DNA of 64,000 bases from Rhynchopus sp. YZ270_cl-10 (GCA_964035575.1 OZ037877.1:744001-808000); one strand, 5' to 3'; positions 50,729 to 61,232 are shown, counted from the first letter of the stretch. Notes: a model not told the origin generated them from the sequence alone. A program made the numbers and translations.

Positions 50729-53467
50729 ATGAGCGGGGATGGTCCAGAATGCGTTTTAGTGCAGGAGAGCGATGGGGTGATCAAATGGCCTGATGGTGCA
50801 GTGCTTGATGTAGGGACGGACGGGCGGACCGCTCTTGGACGCGATGGGAAGAGCCTGCAGGGGCCTGACGGGGAGGCACTACAGGTTGCTTCTAATGGCC
50901 GTGCGTTTCTTGCCAGTGGACAGGCGTTTATCATTGCTGTATGGTCAAATGGTTCTGCAAGCGTCCTTACCCTTGCGTTACGTGGCATGCCTGGGGCACA
51001 TGCTGCTGAAGTTTTTGCAGATGCACACGGCAGGATGTTCACAAAGCAAGGCCAGCTTTTAATTACCTCTCAAGAGGGACGTCCGCTGAGCTCCCATGAT
51101 GGGCGTTATGCAGTTGAGGATACTAAGACAAAGGTGCCGATGCTGATTGATGGTACCCGCATTGTGCGTGCCGCGGATGGGTCGTGTGTGCAGTGGATTG
51201 ACGGCAGTGTTGCGATTGTCGGTGCGGACAACAGAACGGTGCTGGGTCCCGATAACAAGGCGCTTATGAAGAACGGTAACCCTATTGAGGTGGATGTTGA
51301 AGGCATTGTGCGTGACAGCATTGGGACGTACATTGTGCACACCCCAGCTGCGACGGCGGTCGCACGGCAGAGCAACAACCCACTGAACTCTACCCCACGG
51401 CGCAGCCTCACACCGCACGGTGTTGCGAACATTGCGCATACAAACCACCAGAGCCCCGACATAGTGCACACCCGTTCTGTGCAGCTCAAAGAGGCTTTGA
51501 ACAATGCGAACATCGAGCTGCGTACGGTCAAAGGTGCGTTGGAGGATACGCAGGCAGAGTTGATTGCAGAGAGGGTGAAGGCGCGGAAGGACGCAGCGGT
51601 CGTGACAGAGGCAGAGCTTAGCGAGAAGTTTCTGCAGAGCGCGGAGTGTCTTGACCTGAAGAGACGGCTTGCCGCGGCAGAGGAGCGTCTGCTGCAGCAG
51701 GAGCACGAGGCAGAAGGGGTTGTGGCGGAGCTGCAGAGGGAGCTGCGCGAGGCGGCGCAAGAGGACTCTGCTTCTCTCAACCGTCTGCAGGTTGCTGTCG
51801 ACACACAAAACCGCCGTGTCGAAGCAAGAGAGGAAGAGCTCCGCCATATGCAGAAGCGTCTCGAAGCCGAAGAAGCCCGCCACCGCCAAGCAGAAGAAAC
51901 CCTCGCAAGAGAACGCCAACAGCACACCGAAGAAATGCGCATGCTGACCGACTCACACCGCCACACCTCCTCCGACTACAGCACCCTCCGCCAGCGTGCT
52001 CAGGAGCTTGAAGAAGGGCATCATAGGGCGACAGAAAGGAACCACCTTGATTTGCATATGTTGCAATCAAAGATCGATGAGCTGACGCACAACAACCGAC
52101 AGCTGGAGGAGGCGTTGGCGATTTGCGATCGGGCGGGGACGGAGGATACGCTGAGTCGCGACACGGAGTTGCAGTACCACCGGCACCAGCTGGAGGTGGA
52201 GCGTGGGAAGAGGGAGCGCGCTGACAGCGACGTGCTTGAGTTGCAACAGCGCCATGAGGCGCATTGCGAGGAGGTGCTCAACCAGCTTACCAACGCTACC
52301 GTCGACCGCGACCGCTACCTCCGTCTCCTCCGCGAGAAGGAACGCCAACTCGACGAGCTCTCCTGGGAAAAGGACAGCGGCGCAAAGGAAGCGCAACGTC
52401 TCCGCCAGGAACTCACCTCCAAACAGGCCGCCCGCACTGACGTCCTCGAATCCCGCATCACTCTCGAGGCAGAACTCAAAAAGGAGCGAGAAGGGCGCAG
52501 CAAGGATTCACGCCACCACCAAGCCCGCATCCAAGAACTGACCGAGGAAAAGAACAAAGCGCTGCGCATGATCCCCGATGCCATCGCAGACGCAGAACGC
52601 ATGAAGGCTGTTGCTGAGGAGCGTGTCAAGGCGCTGCAGCGGCAGCTCAACGAGGCGCTGAGCAGCATTGACGACTATCGGAGTGAGCTGAGTTCGATCA
52701 ATTCTGAGAGGGATTCGAATGTTGCGCTGCACCGTGAGCACGACAGGACTGTGGAGCAGGAGCTTGACCGGATGCGCACCCATGAAGTAGCCTACCGCCG
52801 GGACCGTGAGTCTCTTGAACAGCACCTCACACATCAGATGAGCTCTGCCACCGACAAAGAGCAGGAGCTTGCGAAGGTACGCCGCTCCCTGGAGAAGATG
52901 GCACGCAAGAAGGAAAAGCTGGAACGCAAACTGACCGAATCGCGAGCAGAACAAGCAAACGGACAGTCCGAGGCGCGTGCACGAGGCAGCATGCAGATCG
53001 CAATAGAACAACTGGAGGAACAGCTTCGGTTGGCGCGGGGCAGCGAGAGGGAACGCAGTGAGGTGGTCGAATCACTTCGCCAACAGGTGCAGCAGCTGCA
53101 GGGGGAGAACCGGTCTATCATCGAAGAACGTCAGGCGGCGGCAAGCATGCGGCTCAACGCAGTGCAAAACGTTGTAAAGCGCAACACCACCGTGCCCGGA
53201 CACACCGTCTCCGTCTCCCCAGGTTCCTCCCCCGTGCAGTCCCCCGCCACTGTCTGGAACTCCATGTCCTACCAGTCCACAGCGCAGCAGATCCTCGAGT
53301 CCCCAATACGCCCCGTCCGTGACACCGTCCTTCCTGCCAGCCGTGCTACCTCACCTCCAAGGAAGCCAGTGCAAAAAGGTGAGAAGAGTGTGGATGACTA
53401 TGGGGGAAGTGACTACGCACGCATGGCTAGAGCGCGGAATAATCCGCCAGTTTCGCCTCCCACATAA
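50729..53467 (+). CDS. Large coiled-coil protein with N-terminal DG-repeat domain
   Basis: 912 residues, single exon; the start at 50729 excludes a low-complexity in-frame leader. Residues about 5-220 carry repeated short beta units with a 'DGxxxxLGxDG' rhythm (DGVIKWPDGAVLDVGTDGRT, ALGRDGKSLQGPDGEAL; later DGSCVQWIDGSVAIVGADNR, TVLGPDNKALMKNG). The two blocks look like an internal duplication. Residues about 245-810 are an almost unbroken coiled coil rich in Glu, Arg, Gln and Leu (AEERLLQQEHEAEGVVAEL, EELRHMQKRLEAEEARHRQA, VEQELDRMRTHEVAYRRDRE). The last 100 residues are Ser/Pro/Thr-rich (VSVSPGSSPVQSPATVWNSM) and probably phosphorylated or disordered. A cytoskeletal, basal-body or scaffold role is usual for such proteins but is inference; no named family is recognised. 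Confidence 0.75.
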   Translation: MSGDGPECVLVQESDGVIKWPDGAVLDVGTDGRTALGRDGKSLQGPDGEALQVASNGRAFLASGQAFIIAVWSNGSASVLTLALRGMPGAHAAEVFADAHGRMFTKQGQLLITSQEGRPLSSHDGRYAVEDTKTKVPMLIDGTRIVRAADGSCVQWIDGSVAIVGADNRTVLGPDNKALMKNGNPIEVDVEGIVRDSIGTYIVHTPAATAVARQSNNPLNSTPRRSLTPHGVANIAHTNHQSPDIVHTRSVQLKEALNNANIELRTVKGALEDTQAELIAERVKARKDAAVVTEAELSEKFLQSAECLDLKRRLAAAEERLLQQEHEAEGVVAELQRELREAAQEDSASLNRLQVAVDTQNRRVEAREEELRHMQKRLEAEEARHRQAEETLARERQQHTEEMRMLTDSHRHTSSDYSTLRQRAQELEEGHHRATERNHLDLHMLQSKIDELTHNNRQLEEALAICDRAGTEDTLSRDTELQYHRHQLEVERGKRERADSDVLELQQRHEAHCEEVLNQLTNATVDRDRYLRLLREKERQLDELSWEKDSGAKEAQRLRQELTSKQAARTDVLESRITLEAELKKEREGRSKDSRHHQARIQELTEEKNKALRMIPDAIADAERMKAVAEERVKALQRQLNEALSSIDDYRSELSSINSERDSNVALHREHDRTVEQELDRMRTHEVAYRRDRESLEQHLTHQMSSATDKEQELAKVRRSLEKMARKKEKLERKLTESRAEQANGQSEARARGSMQIAIEQLEEQLRLARGSERERSEVVESLRQQVQQLQGENRSIIEERQAAASMRLNAVQNVVKRNTTVPGHTVSVSPGSSPVQSPATVWNSMSYQSTAQQILESPIRPVRDTVLPASRATSPPRKPVQKGEKSVDDYGGSDYARMARARNNPPVSPPT

Positions 53468-54124
53468 TTTTTTTTTTGAGGTGACAAAGCATGAGAGGCT
53501 TGCATCATGTTTAGCAATTTTTCTTTTCTTTTTTTTTTGGTGCGATCCTATCATGCTTTCTGTTGACTTAGAAAGTATGCGAATTATATTTCTTTTTTGT
53601 GTATAGACTTTTCTGTGGAGAGAGACGGAAGGGAAAATAAAATAAAATAAACAACATAAACAAAAAAAAGGGTGTGAATAGCACCGAGAAAAAGAGAGAC
53701 ACCATTCTTCCAAACTTTCTTTTGCTTCCATTATATTTGTATCGATTTTTTTGTTGTTTTTTTCTGCAAAAAAAAACCACCCTCCTCCCCCCTCACCCGT
53801 GTACCTAGCTTTTTTTCTTTCTTTTACTTTCTTTTTTCTTTACAAGATGTGTGTACACAGCACGACACATTCATCTTCAATTTTCTCCCCTTTTTCCCAG
53901 TTTTTTTTCCACTATTCTTTTGTACTGCTTTGTCTGATATAACTTCATGAAACCTCCCGCCCACCTCACCTTTTTTTTTTTTCCCCTATAAAAAAATACC
54001 TATATGGGGTGGCACTGGTACGACATCGACCTACCTGAAAAACACCAGAATTTCTACTCCAAATCAACCCCTCCCTCTCTGTTCCTTTCAAGCCCCAAGC
54101 AGAGGAATTTGAATAATATAAAAT
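53468..54124. other. Intergenic between the coiled-coil and TPR-like genes
   Basis: A- and T-runs; repeat C copy listed separately. No gene. Confidence 0.5.
53481..53517 (+). repeat. Hairpin repeat C, inverted relative to left-half copies
   Basis: AGGTGACAAAGCATGAGAGG, CTTGCATCATG is the complement of the form seen at 24155. It lies 14 bp after the coiled-coil gene stop. Confidence 0.5.
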
Positions 54125-55686
54125 ATGAAGCGTATAGTAACCCGTTGTGTCACAGCGTCAGCATCAGCATCATGCCAGATCCGCTTCAATACCGGTTCCT
54201 TCACCACTGGCAAATTCGAGCCCGACCAAACGAACCCTATGTACGAGGAGCAGAAGTACAACAGCGGGGCCAGCATCCACCCTGAGGTGCACCCTGTTGG
54301 CATTACCTTGGAGAACCCACTGCCAAAGGAGGAGTTGCAGCAGCACCAGGTTGCGGAACGGGAGTGGATGGAGTACAACAAGAGGATCGAGGCAGCAAGG
54401 GAGGAGGGGGATGAGCGTATGCTGGAGGTCATTGCAGAGGGGCTTGCTTTGTCCAAGGGGCACGGACCGGACCTGAGACGTCCAGGGTACGACGCACTGC
54501 TCAATCTGGAGGCACTAAAAATTCACAAACGACACAACAACGTGGAAGCTGCGCTTGCCGCGTCCACGCAGGCGGAGGTGGAGTACACAACAGACAACGA
54601 CAAAACACAGCAGATGTTCGCACAGCTGCAGAGCGCAAAGCTGCGGCTGCTCATGAAGATGCCCGCAGAGGCGAAGGCGTCCTTCGAAGAGGTGCTTGAG
54701 CACAGCACTGCGGCAGCGGCAACTGGTTCACCCATGGCGCAAATGGTATGTCTTTACTAGTCGAGAAAGAAAAAAGTATAGTGGGAGCTCATCCTCGGGT
54801 GTACACTAATTCAGCCAAGTTTTCACAAACAAAAACGGAAGAGGAAACTGGGATTGTGGGAAAAAAAATAAACCAAGGAAATGTCTTCAATCAATCAATC
54901 ACGAGATTTCATCTCCTTGAACGAACGCAACAATAACCATTCTGTATAACTGAACTCTAAGTAATTTAAATCACATAGAATAAAATACAGAAACTGTAGC
55001 TTTAGAAATCGTTGGCGCAAAGCCTGAGCCTAACCTTACCATTTTTGCAGCAACAACAACATCACCAACACACACAGACTGCACAGAGAATGGCCCCCGA
55101 ATGCAAGCTTGGTATTGCCCAGGCACACGCACAACAGGGCGACTTCGATGCTGCGCATACACTTCTGGGCAAGGTCCTGCCCCACTTCGCTGGCAAAGAG
55201 TATGTCCCCACGATGCTTTCACTAAAAAATTGATTCTTCAAAAAATTTCACTTTTCAAAAAGTATATTTGAGGTCTCCACAATGTGTCAAAAAAAAAAAA
55301 GGCAAAAATATGCATGGTGTACGTTTCTTGGGATTACACTTTAGGCACTACAGTGTGCACACAGAGTACTATGGGCAATGTTTTGCTCTTAAGAACTACC
55401 CACTTTTGCTTTTAAGTACACACAATCTGAGCAATATTTTGTTTTTAAGCAACCATCCACACCCGCTTTTTCAAATACACCTAAATTTACCTGACTGCAA
55501 ACCACACAACACAACAGAGATGTGGAAGAGACCTGGGAGTGCCTTGAGCTGGCAGAGGCGTGTTTCAGAGGGATGGACAACATGGAGTCCGTGAAAAAGG
55601 CGCTGGAAAGACAACTGAACTGGGCAAAGCGATTCAAGCTTGACGACAAGCTGCCCGAGGTCGAGAAGAAACTTGCTGCGCTCTGA
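54125..55686 (+). CDS. TPR-like protein with mitochondrial targeting sequence, three exons
   Basis: Exons 54125-54745, 55051-55199 and 55518-55686, with introns of 305 and 318 nt. Both donors are GTATGT; acceptors are TTTGCAG and AACAG, in phases 0 and 2. The product has 312 residues (303 if the acceptor at 55077 is used). The N-terminus MKRIVTRCVTASASASCQIR is a typical mitochondrial presequence. The body is helical with degenerate tetratricopeptide-type pairs (LLNLEALKIHKRHNNVEAAL, KLGIAQAHAQQGDFDAAHTL, CLELAEACFRGMDNMESVKK) and a Lys-rich end. Exon 3 continues the repeat pattern, which supports the splice. TPR proteins usually hold complexes together; a matrix or inner-membrane assembly role is inferred. 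No specific family (for example TTC19) can be claimed. Intron 1 holds a sense-oriented repeat A. Confidence 0.75.
54777..54824 (+). repeat. Dispersed repeat A in intron 1 of the TPR-like gene
   Basis: TAGTGGGAGCTCATCCTCGG, TGTACACTAATTCAGCC, AAGTTTTCAC. Confidence 0.6.
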
Positions 55687-56711
55687 GTAAATGCATCAAT
55701 GTATCCAAAGAAAACGGGGTGGAAAAAAAAAGTGAAAAATGCAAAAACACGGATGATCTGGCCAGATATGGGGGCCAGTATCCCAGATCTGGCTCGTTTT
55801 CCAGATGTGGAAATCTGGTTTCCAGATCTGGCCAGATCTGGGAGATCTGGGAAAAAAAATTGAGATCTGGGATTTCAATTTTTTTCCCAGATCTGGCAGA
55901 ATCCGTGCAAAAAAACAAAAGCAAAAGAAAAACAACGTCGCAATCACTTTTGTTGATTGGGAGAAAAAGGGGTTGTCGGTTCATACAAAGGGAAAAAAAG
56001 GGGCTGGGTCCATCTGATGGTGCATCCATCCCACCCGCTGCCCCCCTGTATTTTTTAAATATTTTGGATTCCAGTATATTTCTTCCCTAACCACATAGCA
56101 AGGGAAGTGGGGGGAGGTTTTTCTTTTTTTTTCTTTTTTTATTCCTACAAGCGTAGCTTAAAGGAGAAATAGTTCCTCAGATACGGTCGCCAATCACCCC
56201 TCAAACAGGGTAATTGTGCAATCAACGAAAAAACCTTTTTTCCTTTTACTTACCTATCAGAGTTACTATTTTTTTTTCTCTCTCTGCAACGAACCACCGC
56301 TATCCCAACAGTATTTTCTTTTTTTTTCTTCTTCTCAAGAAAAAGAACCTCCCCCTTTTCCATTTTTTTGATAAATTGATAAATTGACAGTAGTCACCTC
56401 GCTTTCCCCCCCTCCCATATGACCACACAGTTTTTCTCCTTCTAGGAAGGGTTTCACCAACTACCGACGAAGTCTCTCTTTCAAAAAATCCGTAGCACCC
56501 CAAAAAACACATCCGTTACAACGCATCCATTACATAAAAAAAAACCCCTAGGGGCCACATCTTCGCTGACTAAACTATTGATAAAAAGTTTACGCTTCAT
56601 TTTTGACACATTGAGACCCCCATTGCTAAACCTCACCAAATTCATCCTCTTCAGAAAACCTACAAAAAAAATAGGCCGTTTTTTGGCAGTTGTTTCATCA
56701 CATATCATACA
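55687..56711. other. Intergenic with a GATCTGG repeat cluster
   Basis: 55741-55900 contains about ten CAGATCTGG/CCAGATCTGG words, each near-palindromic, in both directions. The rest is pyrimidine-rich. Confidence 0.5.
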
Positions 56712-57788
56712 ATGATGTATTATGATAGCATCGGGGCGGTGATTGAGCAGATCAATTACTTTGCCGTCATCTGCGGGCTTTTGGCAATACCCACCTTCGT
56801 GGCTTATAGCAGGCAGATGCGGCAGGATAAGCAGTTTTTGGTGTTGCCCTCGACAAACACACCGACACCTGGAGATCCGAGGTTTTTGCCGGCGTTGTTG
56901 CCGAAGCTCATTTGGTTTGTTGCGTTCTTCTTTTCGCTTGCCGTTGTTTTGGAGGCAAATTTCTATTCTCAATGCAAAGTCGACCCGACATACTACTCTG
57001 AGGACTCCAAAGAGCTTCTCGGGGTTGCCTTAAAACTGCTCCGCGAAATGAACATCAGCCACATCATCAGCGACGGAACGCTCCTCGCTGTCCTCCGCGG
57101 CACCCCTAAGATGATTTGGGACCCCGACTTCGATGTCTACATTGAAGCACCAAAAGACTTTGATCTCTTTTATGCTACACTTCATGCTCGCGTTACCGCA
57201 GACTATCCACAATACCGTGTGGAAGGGGACAAAAAAAACACGCTTTACAAGGTCGGCTACAGACACGGCAAGATCTTTGCGAATCCGTGGGTCGATCTGT
57301 ATCCGTTATCCTTTGTCAACGATTCGAAGGGGGATTTGATTGTTGGGCCGGATAGGTGGCATGGGATGGCGTTCTTGGAGGGGACTAAGCGCTCGACTAT
57401 GTTCGACAATGTGACGTACACGGATTGGTCGTCTGCGCATGGCAAGGTTCCGATCGCTCCGGGGTCGGTTGAGTTGGTGTTGCGTGCCTTTGGCAAGAAC
57501 TATATGACACCCTTTTATTCGCGCCGTGGGTGCATCAAGGGCCTCCTGAACTTTTACATTGACAAGACAGTGCTGCTCATGGACCTCATCGCCACCGTCA
57601 TCCTCACCTCCATGGCCTACGCTGGGGGCCTCTACCTTCTCAAGCTCCCAAGCGGCCAATGTCTCGTCCACGGCGTCTACTCTCTGACCATCGCGACCAT
57701 TCTTGGTCTCTACTTGATTTACCTTGTGGACTCCCGTGGACCATACCACTTGGCAGACTACAGACCCCCCCCGGTGATAACTAACTAA
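56712..57788 (+). CDS. LicD/fukutin-type membrane transferase
   Basis: 358 residues, single exon. Two N-terminal hydrophobic helices (YFAVICGLLAIPTFVAY; LIWFVAFFFSLAVVLEANF) are followed by a LicD-type core: HIISDGTLLAVLRGTPKM then WDPDFDVYIEAP. These match the family's 'DGTLLGAxR' and 'WDDDxDI' motifs, with the DxD acids that bind metal and nucleotide present. PWVDLYPL fits the second conserved acid segment. Two further helices close the protein (LLMDLIATVILTSMAYAGGL; SLTIATILGLYLIYLV). LicD and fukutin-related enzymes move phosphocholine, ribitol-phosphate or similar groups onto glycans in the secretory pathway; the substrate here is unknown. Four membrane segments is unusual, as fukutins have one. 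The start gives the first helix its natural position. Confidence 0.8.
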   Translation: MMYYDSIGAVIEQINYFAVICGLLAIPTFVAYSRQMRQDKQFLVLPSTNTPTPGDPRFLPALLPKLIWFVAFFFSLAVVLEANFYSQCKVDPTYYSEDSKELLGVALKLLREMNISHIISDGTLLAVLRGTPKMIWDPDFDVYIEAPKDFDLFYATLHARVTADYPQYRVEGDKKNTLYKVGYRHGKIFANPWVDLYPLSFVNDSKGDLIVGPDRWHGMAFLEGTKRSTMFDNVTYTDWSSAHGKVPIAPGSVELVLRAFGKNYMTPFYSRRGCIKGLLNFYIDKTVLLMDLIATVILTSMAYAGGLYLLKLPSGQCLVHGVYSLTIATILGLYLIYLVDSRGPYHLADYRPPPVITN

Positions 57789-57942
57789 AAGAAACTGAGA
57801 GAACTTTCAATTTTTTGAAGAACGAAATTAAAGTGTGAACGGGAGGGGGAGGGGAAAAGGTGTCTTCTCAAGCGAGGTGTGTGGTGTGATGTGTGGGGAA
57901 AAAAAGAAGCAGATAGACACGTGTGAAATGTGTCGCGCAATA

Positions 57943-57972
57943 AGTGGAGCTCATCTTTGGGTGTCTACACCA
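57943..57972 (+). repeat. Dispersed repeat A, 5' part only
   Basis: AGTGGAGCTCATCTTTGGGT, GTCTACACC, then unrelated sequence. Confidence 0.5.
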
Positions 57973-58069
57973 AGCATGTTCCCAGATCACGTGATTTTGA
58001 CCAAAATTTTGGGGTCCAGATCACGAAAAAAAAAAGGGGTATGGGGTGCGTTTTTGGGCGTTTTTGTCG

Positions 58070-58200
58070 ATCGCATCGTCCGATTCGGTGCGATTGCAGA
58101 AAGTGATGGGGTCATTTTGGAAAAATGGACAAAATTTTATTGACTTAAATTTTTGCAAAATATGAACCCATACTCGTAAACAAGGGTCATTTTCAGGTTT
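58070..58200 (+). mobile_element. Diverged fragment of family H
   Basis: GTGATGGGGTCATTTTGGAA, AATGGACAAAATTTTATTGA, CTTAAATTTTTGCAAAATAT and GAACCCATA follow the order found at 28036 and 46530. Confidence 0.45.
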
Positions 58201-58245
58201 GAAAACCCAACTTCAGATGAAATTGTGGTGTTTTGAGTGGGAACA

Positions 58246-58357
58246 CAGTAGCGCCGCAGGCGCACGGTACCCAACTTTTGTCTTTTTTCTTTTTCCCTTT
58301 TCTCTGCTTTCTTTTGATTGTGCGAGCCGATTGCTCTCCACGGTGGGGTCACATGTG
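58246..58357 (+). repeat. Dispersed repeat G
   Basis: GTAGCGCCGCAGGCGCACGG, then GCGAGCC and TGCTCTCCACGGTGGGGTCA. Confidence 0.55.
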
Positions 58358-58614
58358 TGTGCAAAAACACTCTGAAGTACCCTTACTATGAAATATGAGA
58401 TTCTCTGGTTTTAGTAAGGAGAAACCCAAGCAAAATCGTCAAAAATCTACGGTAGTCGGTAGGCGCGTAGCGCGACCCCCGTGCGCACCCCACTTTTTTT
58501 TTTTTTGTTTTTCCCGGAAAAGTACCGCAATTGACGGATCGCGATCCGTGCGAACCGTGGTGGTGACTCATCTGAAAAAATATTGAGTAGAACAGCTGCA
58601 GATCGTGTGCGAGC

Positions 58615-58645
<31 letters not shown>

Positions 58646-58916
58646 CCCAAAATTCCTGAAAACCAGATCATGATCACGATCTGGGAAAAAGCTTGGTCTA
58701 CACTAACACAAAAAAAGCTCAAAAAAAGCTCTCTCTATCAAAAAAAAAGGAAAAAAAAAATCAAGGTTTTCCACCCCCTAAAGAAATTGAAGATTTTCAT
58801 CAAAAAATAAAACGAAAAGGGCGATGATGATTTTTCATCAAAAAAAACGGGAAAACGAGGTGTATTCAGGTGAAGTGCACATCCATTCATTCAATTGCTC
58901 CCCTCACAACATATTG

Positions 58917-58950
58917 GTGACTAAGTATGGGATGCTTACATTTTACGTTT
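58917..58950 (+). repeat. Hairpin repeat C, inverted relative to left-half copies
   Basis: GGTGACTAAGTATGGGATGC, TTACATTTTACG. Confidence 0.4.
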
Positions 58951-59203
58951 TTTTTTCTTCTTCTTTTCTTTTTTCTTTTGACGCAAAACTGGCGACTCTG
59001 TTATTCAATGATCCCTGTTTATTCCCCCCCCCCCCCCCCCCTAAGGAAGGAGCTTTCTCCCGCCCCCCTTGGTGTTCCCACATATGGCGTTTTCAATTCC
59101 GTCTTTTTTATTGAACAGGTTATGTGCCGCAAGGCTCGTAGAGTTTCAATCATTTTCTCTCCCTTTTCAAAGATGCGGTTACACTGCATATCATTGTTCA
59201 TCA

Positions 59204-60434
59204 CAGTCCCGACTATAATAATCCGGGTTTCTATTTCGTGAAGCCGCCAAAAATTAATTAATTATTCATGAAATAAAAACCTCGTTTTTTAGTGACCCAC
59301 GAAACCCAGTTTACTACCGTTAACCCCACACACACACTCCTTCACAAAACTATAATATAAGCGGAACATCCACACATCCGATTGACATCGCCCTTGAAAT
59401 AGCGGGAGGACGGCCGCAGAGGCTATTAAGGTGGCCGAGGCGCAGGCTGAAGACGTGGTGCTGCTGGAGAATGTCGCTGCCGAAGCGACAGGACAGAAGA
59501 CCTGCACCACCCTTTCAGCAGCCTACATCGTGCGCCTGGCACGCAGCGAACCCGCTCGCTCGGCTGGCCGATCACAGCCCCCCGCTTCGCTTCGCTTGCG
59601 CGTGGCATCACGCCGAAAATCCGCACCACCCTCAGCAACGTACTGGGTGTCGCGCAGTTTCGGAATCGTGGGCGAAACAACACCTGCGTACACCAGCTGT
59701 ACCGTACCGTCTGCCTGCGGCGCTCCCTACGGTCGCGCCGCAGGCAGACGAGCCCGAGCAGGCCCGCCACAGAAATTAAATAATTATTTGGCAAAATTTG
59801 CAGCGCTAAAAAAATAAATTAAATATTCACGAAATAGGAGCCCGTATAAATACAAAATACCGATTTAAGCAGGGATTACGCAGCTCCCCCAAAAATAAAA
59901 AAAGTACGTATGGATTTTCAACACGTACAATTCTAAGCAAAAACAATTTAAAACCGCGCGCGCTTCGCGCGCGCTCTCCCTGGCAAAGTTGGTTGAGAAG
60001 GGCTGTGAAAGTTCGAAGAACTGGAGAAATCATCAGTCATGGCACCCAAATGTTCCTGGCGAAGCCACGGTACGCAACATTTCTAAAAATTGCGCCTAAA
60101 ATTGCCTATTATGTCAGGGGAAGGGTGTACTGCAATCTAGCGCCGCAGGCGCACGGTACGCTACTTTTTTTTCTTTCGCCATGCTGCATGCTCCATTTCC
60201 GGTAAAATAGAAAATTGTCTCCTACAAATAGAATTCTGTAGGGGGTAGGTGAGAGGTGGGGGCGGAGCCCCACTCCTCACCTACCCCCAGCCCCAATCCA
60301 AAACCCAAATTACCTACGTATGGACACGTATGGATTCCACCTTTTCAAAAACAATTCACGTATGGATTTCCATACGTTCCACACGTGGAGCGTAATCCCT
60401 GGATTTAAGAGCCTATAAAATATAGCCGGGACTG
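59204..60434. mobile_element. Pogo/mariner-like element interrupted by a hAT insertion
   Basis: CAGTCCCGACTATAATAATC, CGGGTTTCTATTTCGTGAA at the left matches the complement of the right end (TTCACGAAATAGGAGCCCG at 59825, and TATAGCCGGGACTG ending at 60434) once the 534-bp insert at 59870 is set aside. TA follows the right end; the left flank is CA. The interior has a 129-codon frame from 59431 (MAEAQAEDVVLLENVAAEAT), of which only the first part is protein-like. Confidence 0.6.
59870..60403. mobile_element. hAT-like element (534 bp) with perfect 8-bp duplication
   Basis: CAGGGATTACGC at the left faces GCGTAATCCCTG at the right. GATTTAAG is duplicated on both sides (59862-59869, 60404-60411). 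It carries repeat G (from 60039) and several CGTATGGAT/ATCCATACG words near the ends. It sits in the right terminal repeat of the element at 59204. Confidence 0.85.
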
Positions 60435-60637
60435 TACTTATTTTATTTTATTTTATACGCACACTATTGTGAGTGGAAAGTGTCAACGTCGTTCACTCAA
60501 CCCAACCGTGCTCCGCAACACCACCCACCCTGCACGGTGTAGAAGGTGTGTGGAAGCGTCAACGCATCAAAAAGAAAGGGGGGGGAATGGGAGGGGGAAC
60601 GGCAAGTGATACTTTGTATTCTTGGTTCACACACCAA

Positions 60638-60690
60638 GGTGCACTGTACACAAGAGGGCTTTGTATTTTTTTTCAAGTCACATTTTTTTT
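60638..60690 (+). repeat. Dispersed repeat E, inverted relative to left-half copies
   Basis: GGTGCACTGTACACAAGAGG, GCTTTGTATTTTTTTTCAAG, TCAC. Confidence 0.5.
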
Positions 60691-60702
60691 TTTTTTTTAT
60701 AT

Positions 60703-60776
60703 TTGGCTGAAAGGGAAAGTACAGCAACAAAGAGCCGGAAAATTATTGAGCCATCGCCATTCCATTTCAGCCACAC
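60703..60776. repeat. Hairpin repeat D, copy 4
   Basis: TTGGCTGAAAGGG, then CATTTCAGCCACACC. Confidence 0.45.
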
Positions 60777-61185
60777 CCCTCAATGAGTCAACCCGCCTCT
60801 CCCTCACATTTGTGTGTGTGTGTGTGTGTGTTTTTGTTTTGTTTTGTTTTAACTTTTTGAAATCAGATACGAGAGCGAGCACCCCCTATTCCCTTTATAA
60901 AGAAATATCCCCCACCACCCTCCCCCAACCCTTGTGTTGTAATGAATGTGCAGAGTAATCGAAGTGGCATGTGACCAGTGCGAGTGAAATTTCATTCATA
61001 CAAACGAATCATGTTTAAGATCATCAGATGGTTTCGTTATTGAGTGTTTTTTTCTCTCCCTTCGCGATGTTGTAAAACCAGGCTGTCCGTCTGTTGATGG
61101 GTATTTCCTCTGTAACAATCTCATTTCCCCCCAAAATTGGTGACGGGGACGAGCTTTAGAAAATCCTGCCTGAGCTCTCCCCAAA

Positions 61186-61232
61186 TAGTGGAGCACACTC
61201 TTGGGTGGCTACACTAATGCAACCAAGTTTTC
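61186..61232 (+). repeat. Dispersed repeat A
   Basis: TAGTGGAGCACACTCTTGGG, TGGCTACACTAATGCAACC, AAGTTTTC, then an A-rich tail. Confidence 0.65.

Larger units (their letters stand above)
57789..59203. other. Repeat-rich intergenic DNA after the last supported gene
   Basis: T29 at 58617-58645, CAGATCACG-type palindromes near 57980 and 58660, and dispersed repeats listed separately. No gene supported. Confidence 0.5.

Noticed and set aside
51059-53121. Long minus-strand frames opposite the coiled-coil gene
   Set aside because: Antisense of Glu/Gln/Arg codons gives stop-poor Leu/Ser/Cys-rich frames; no domain seen.
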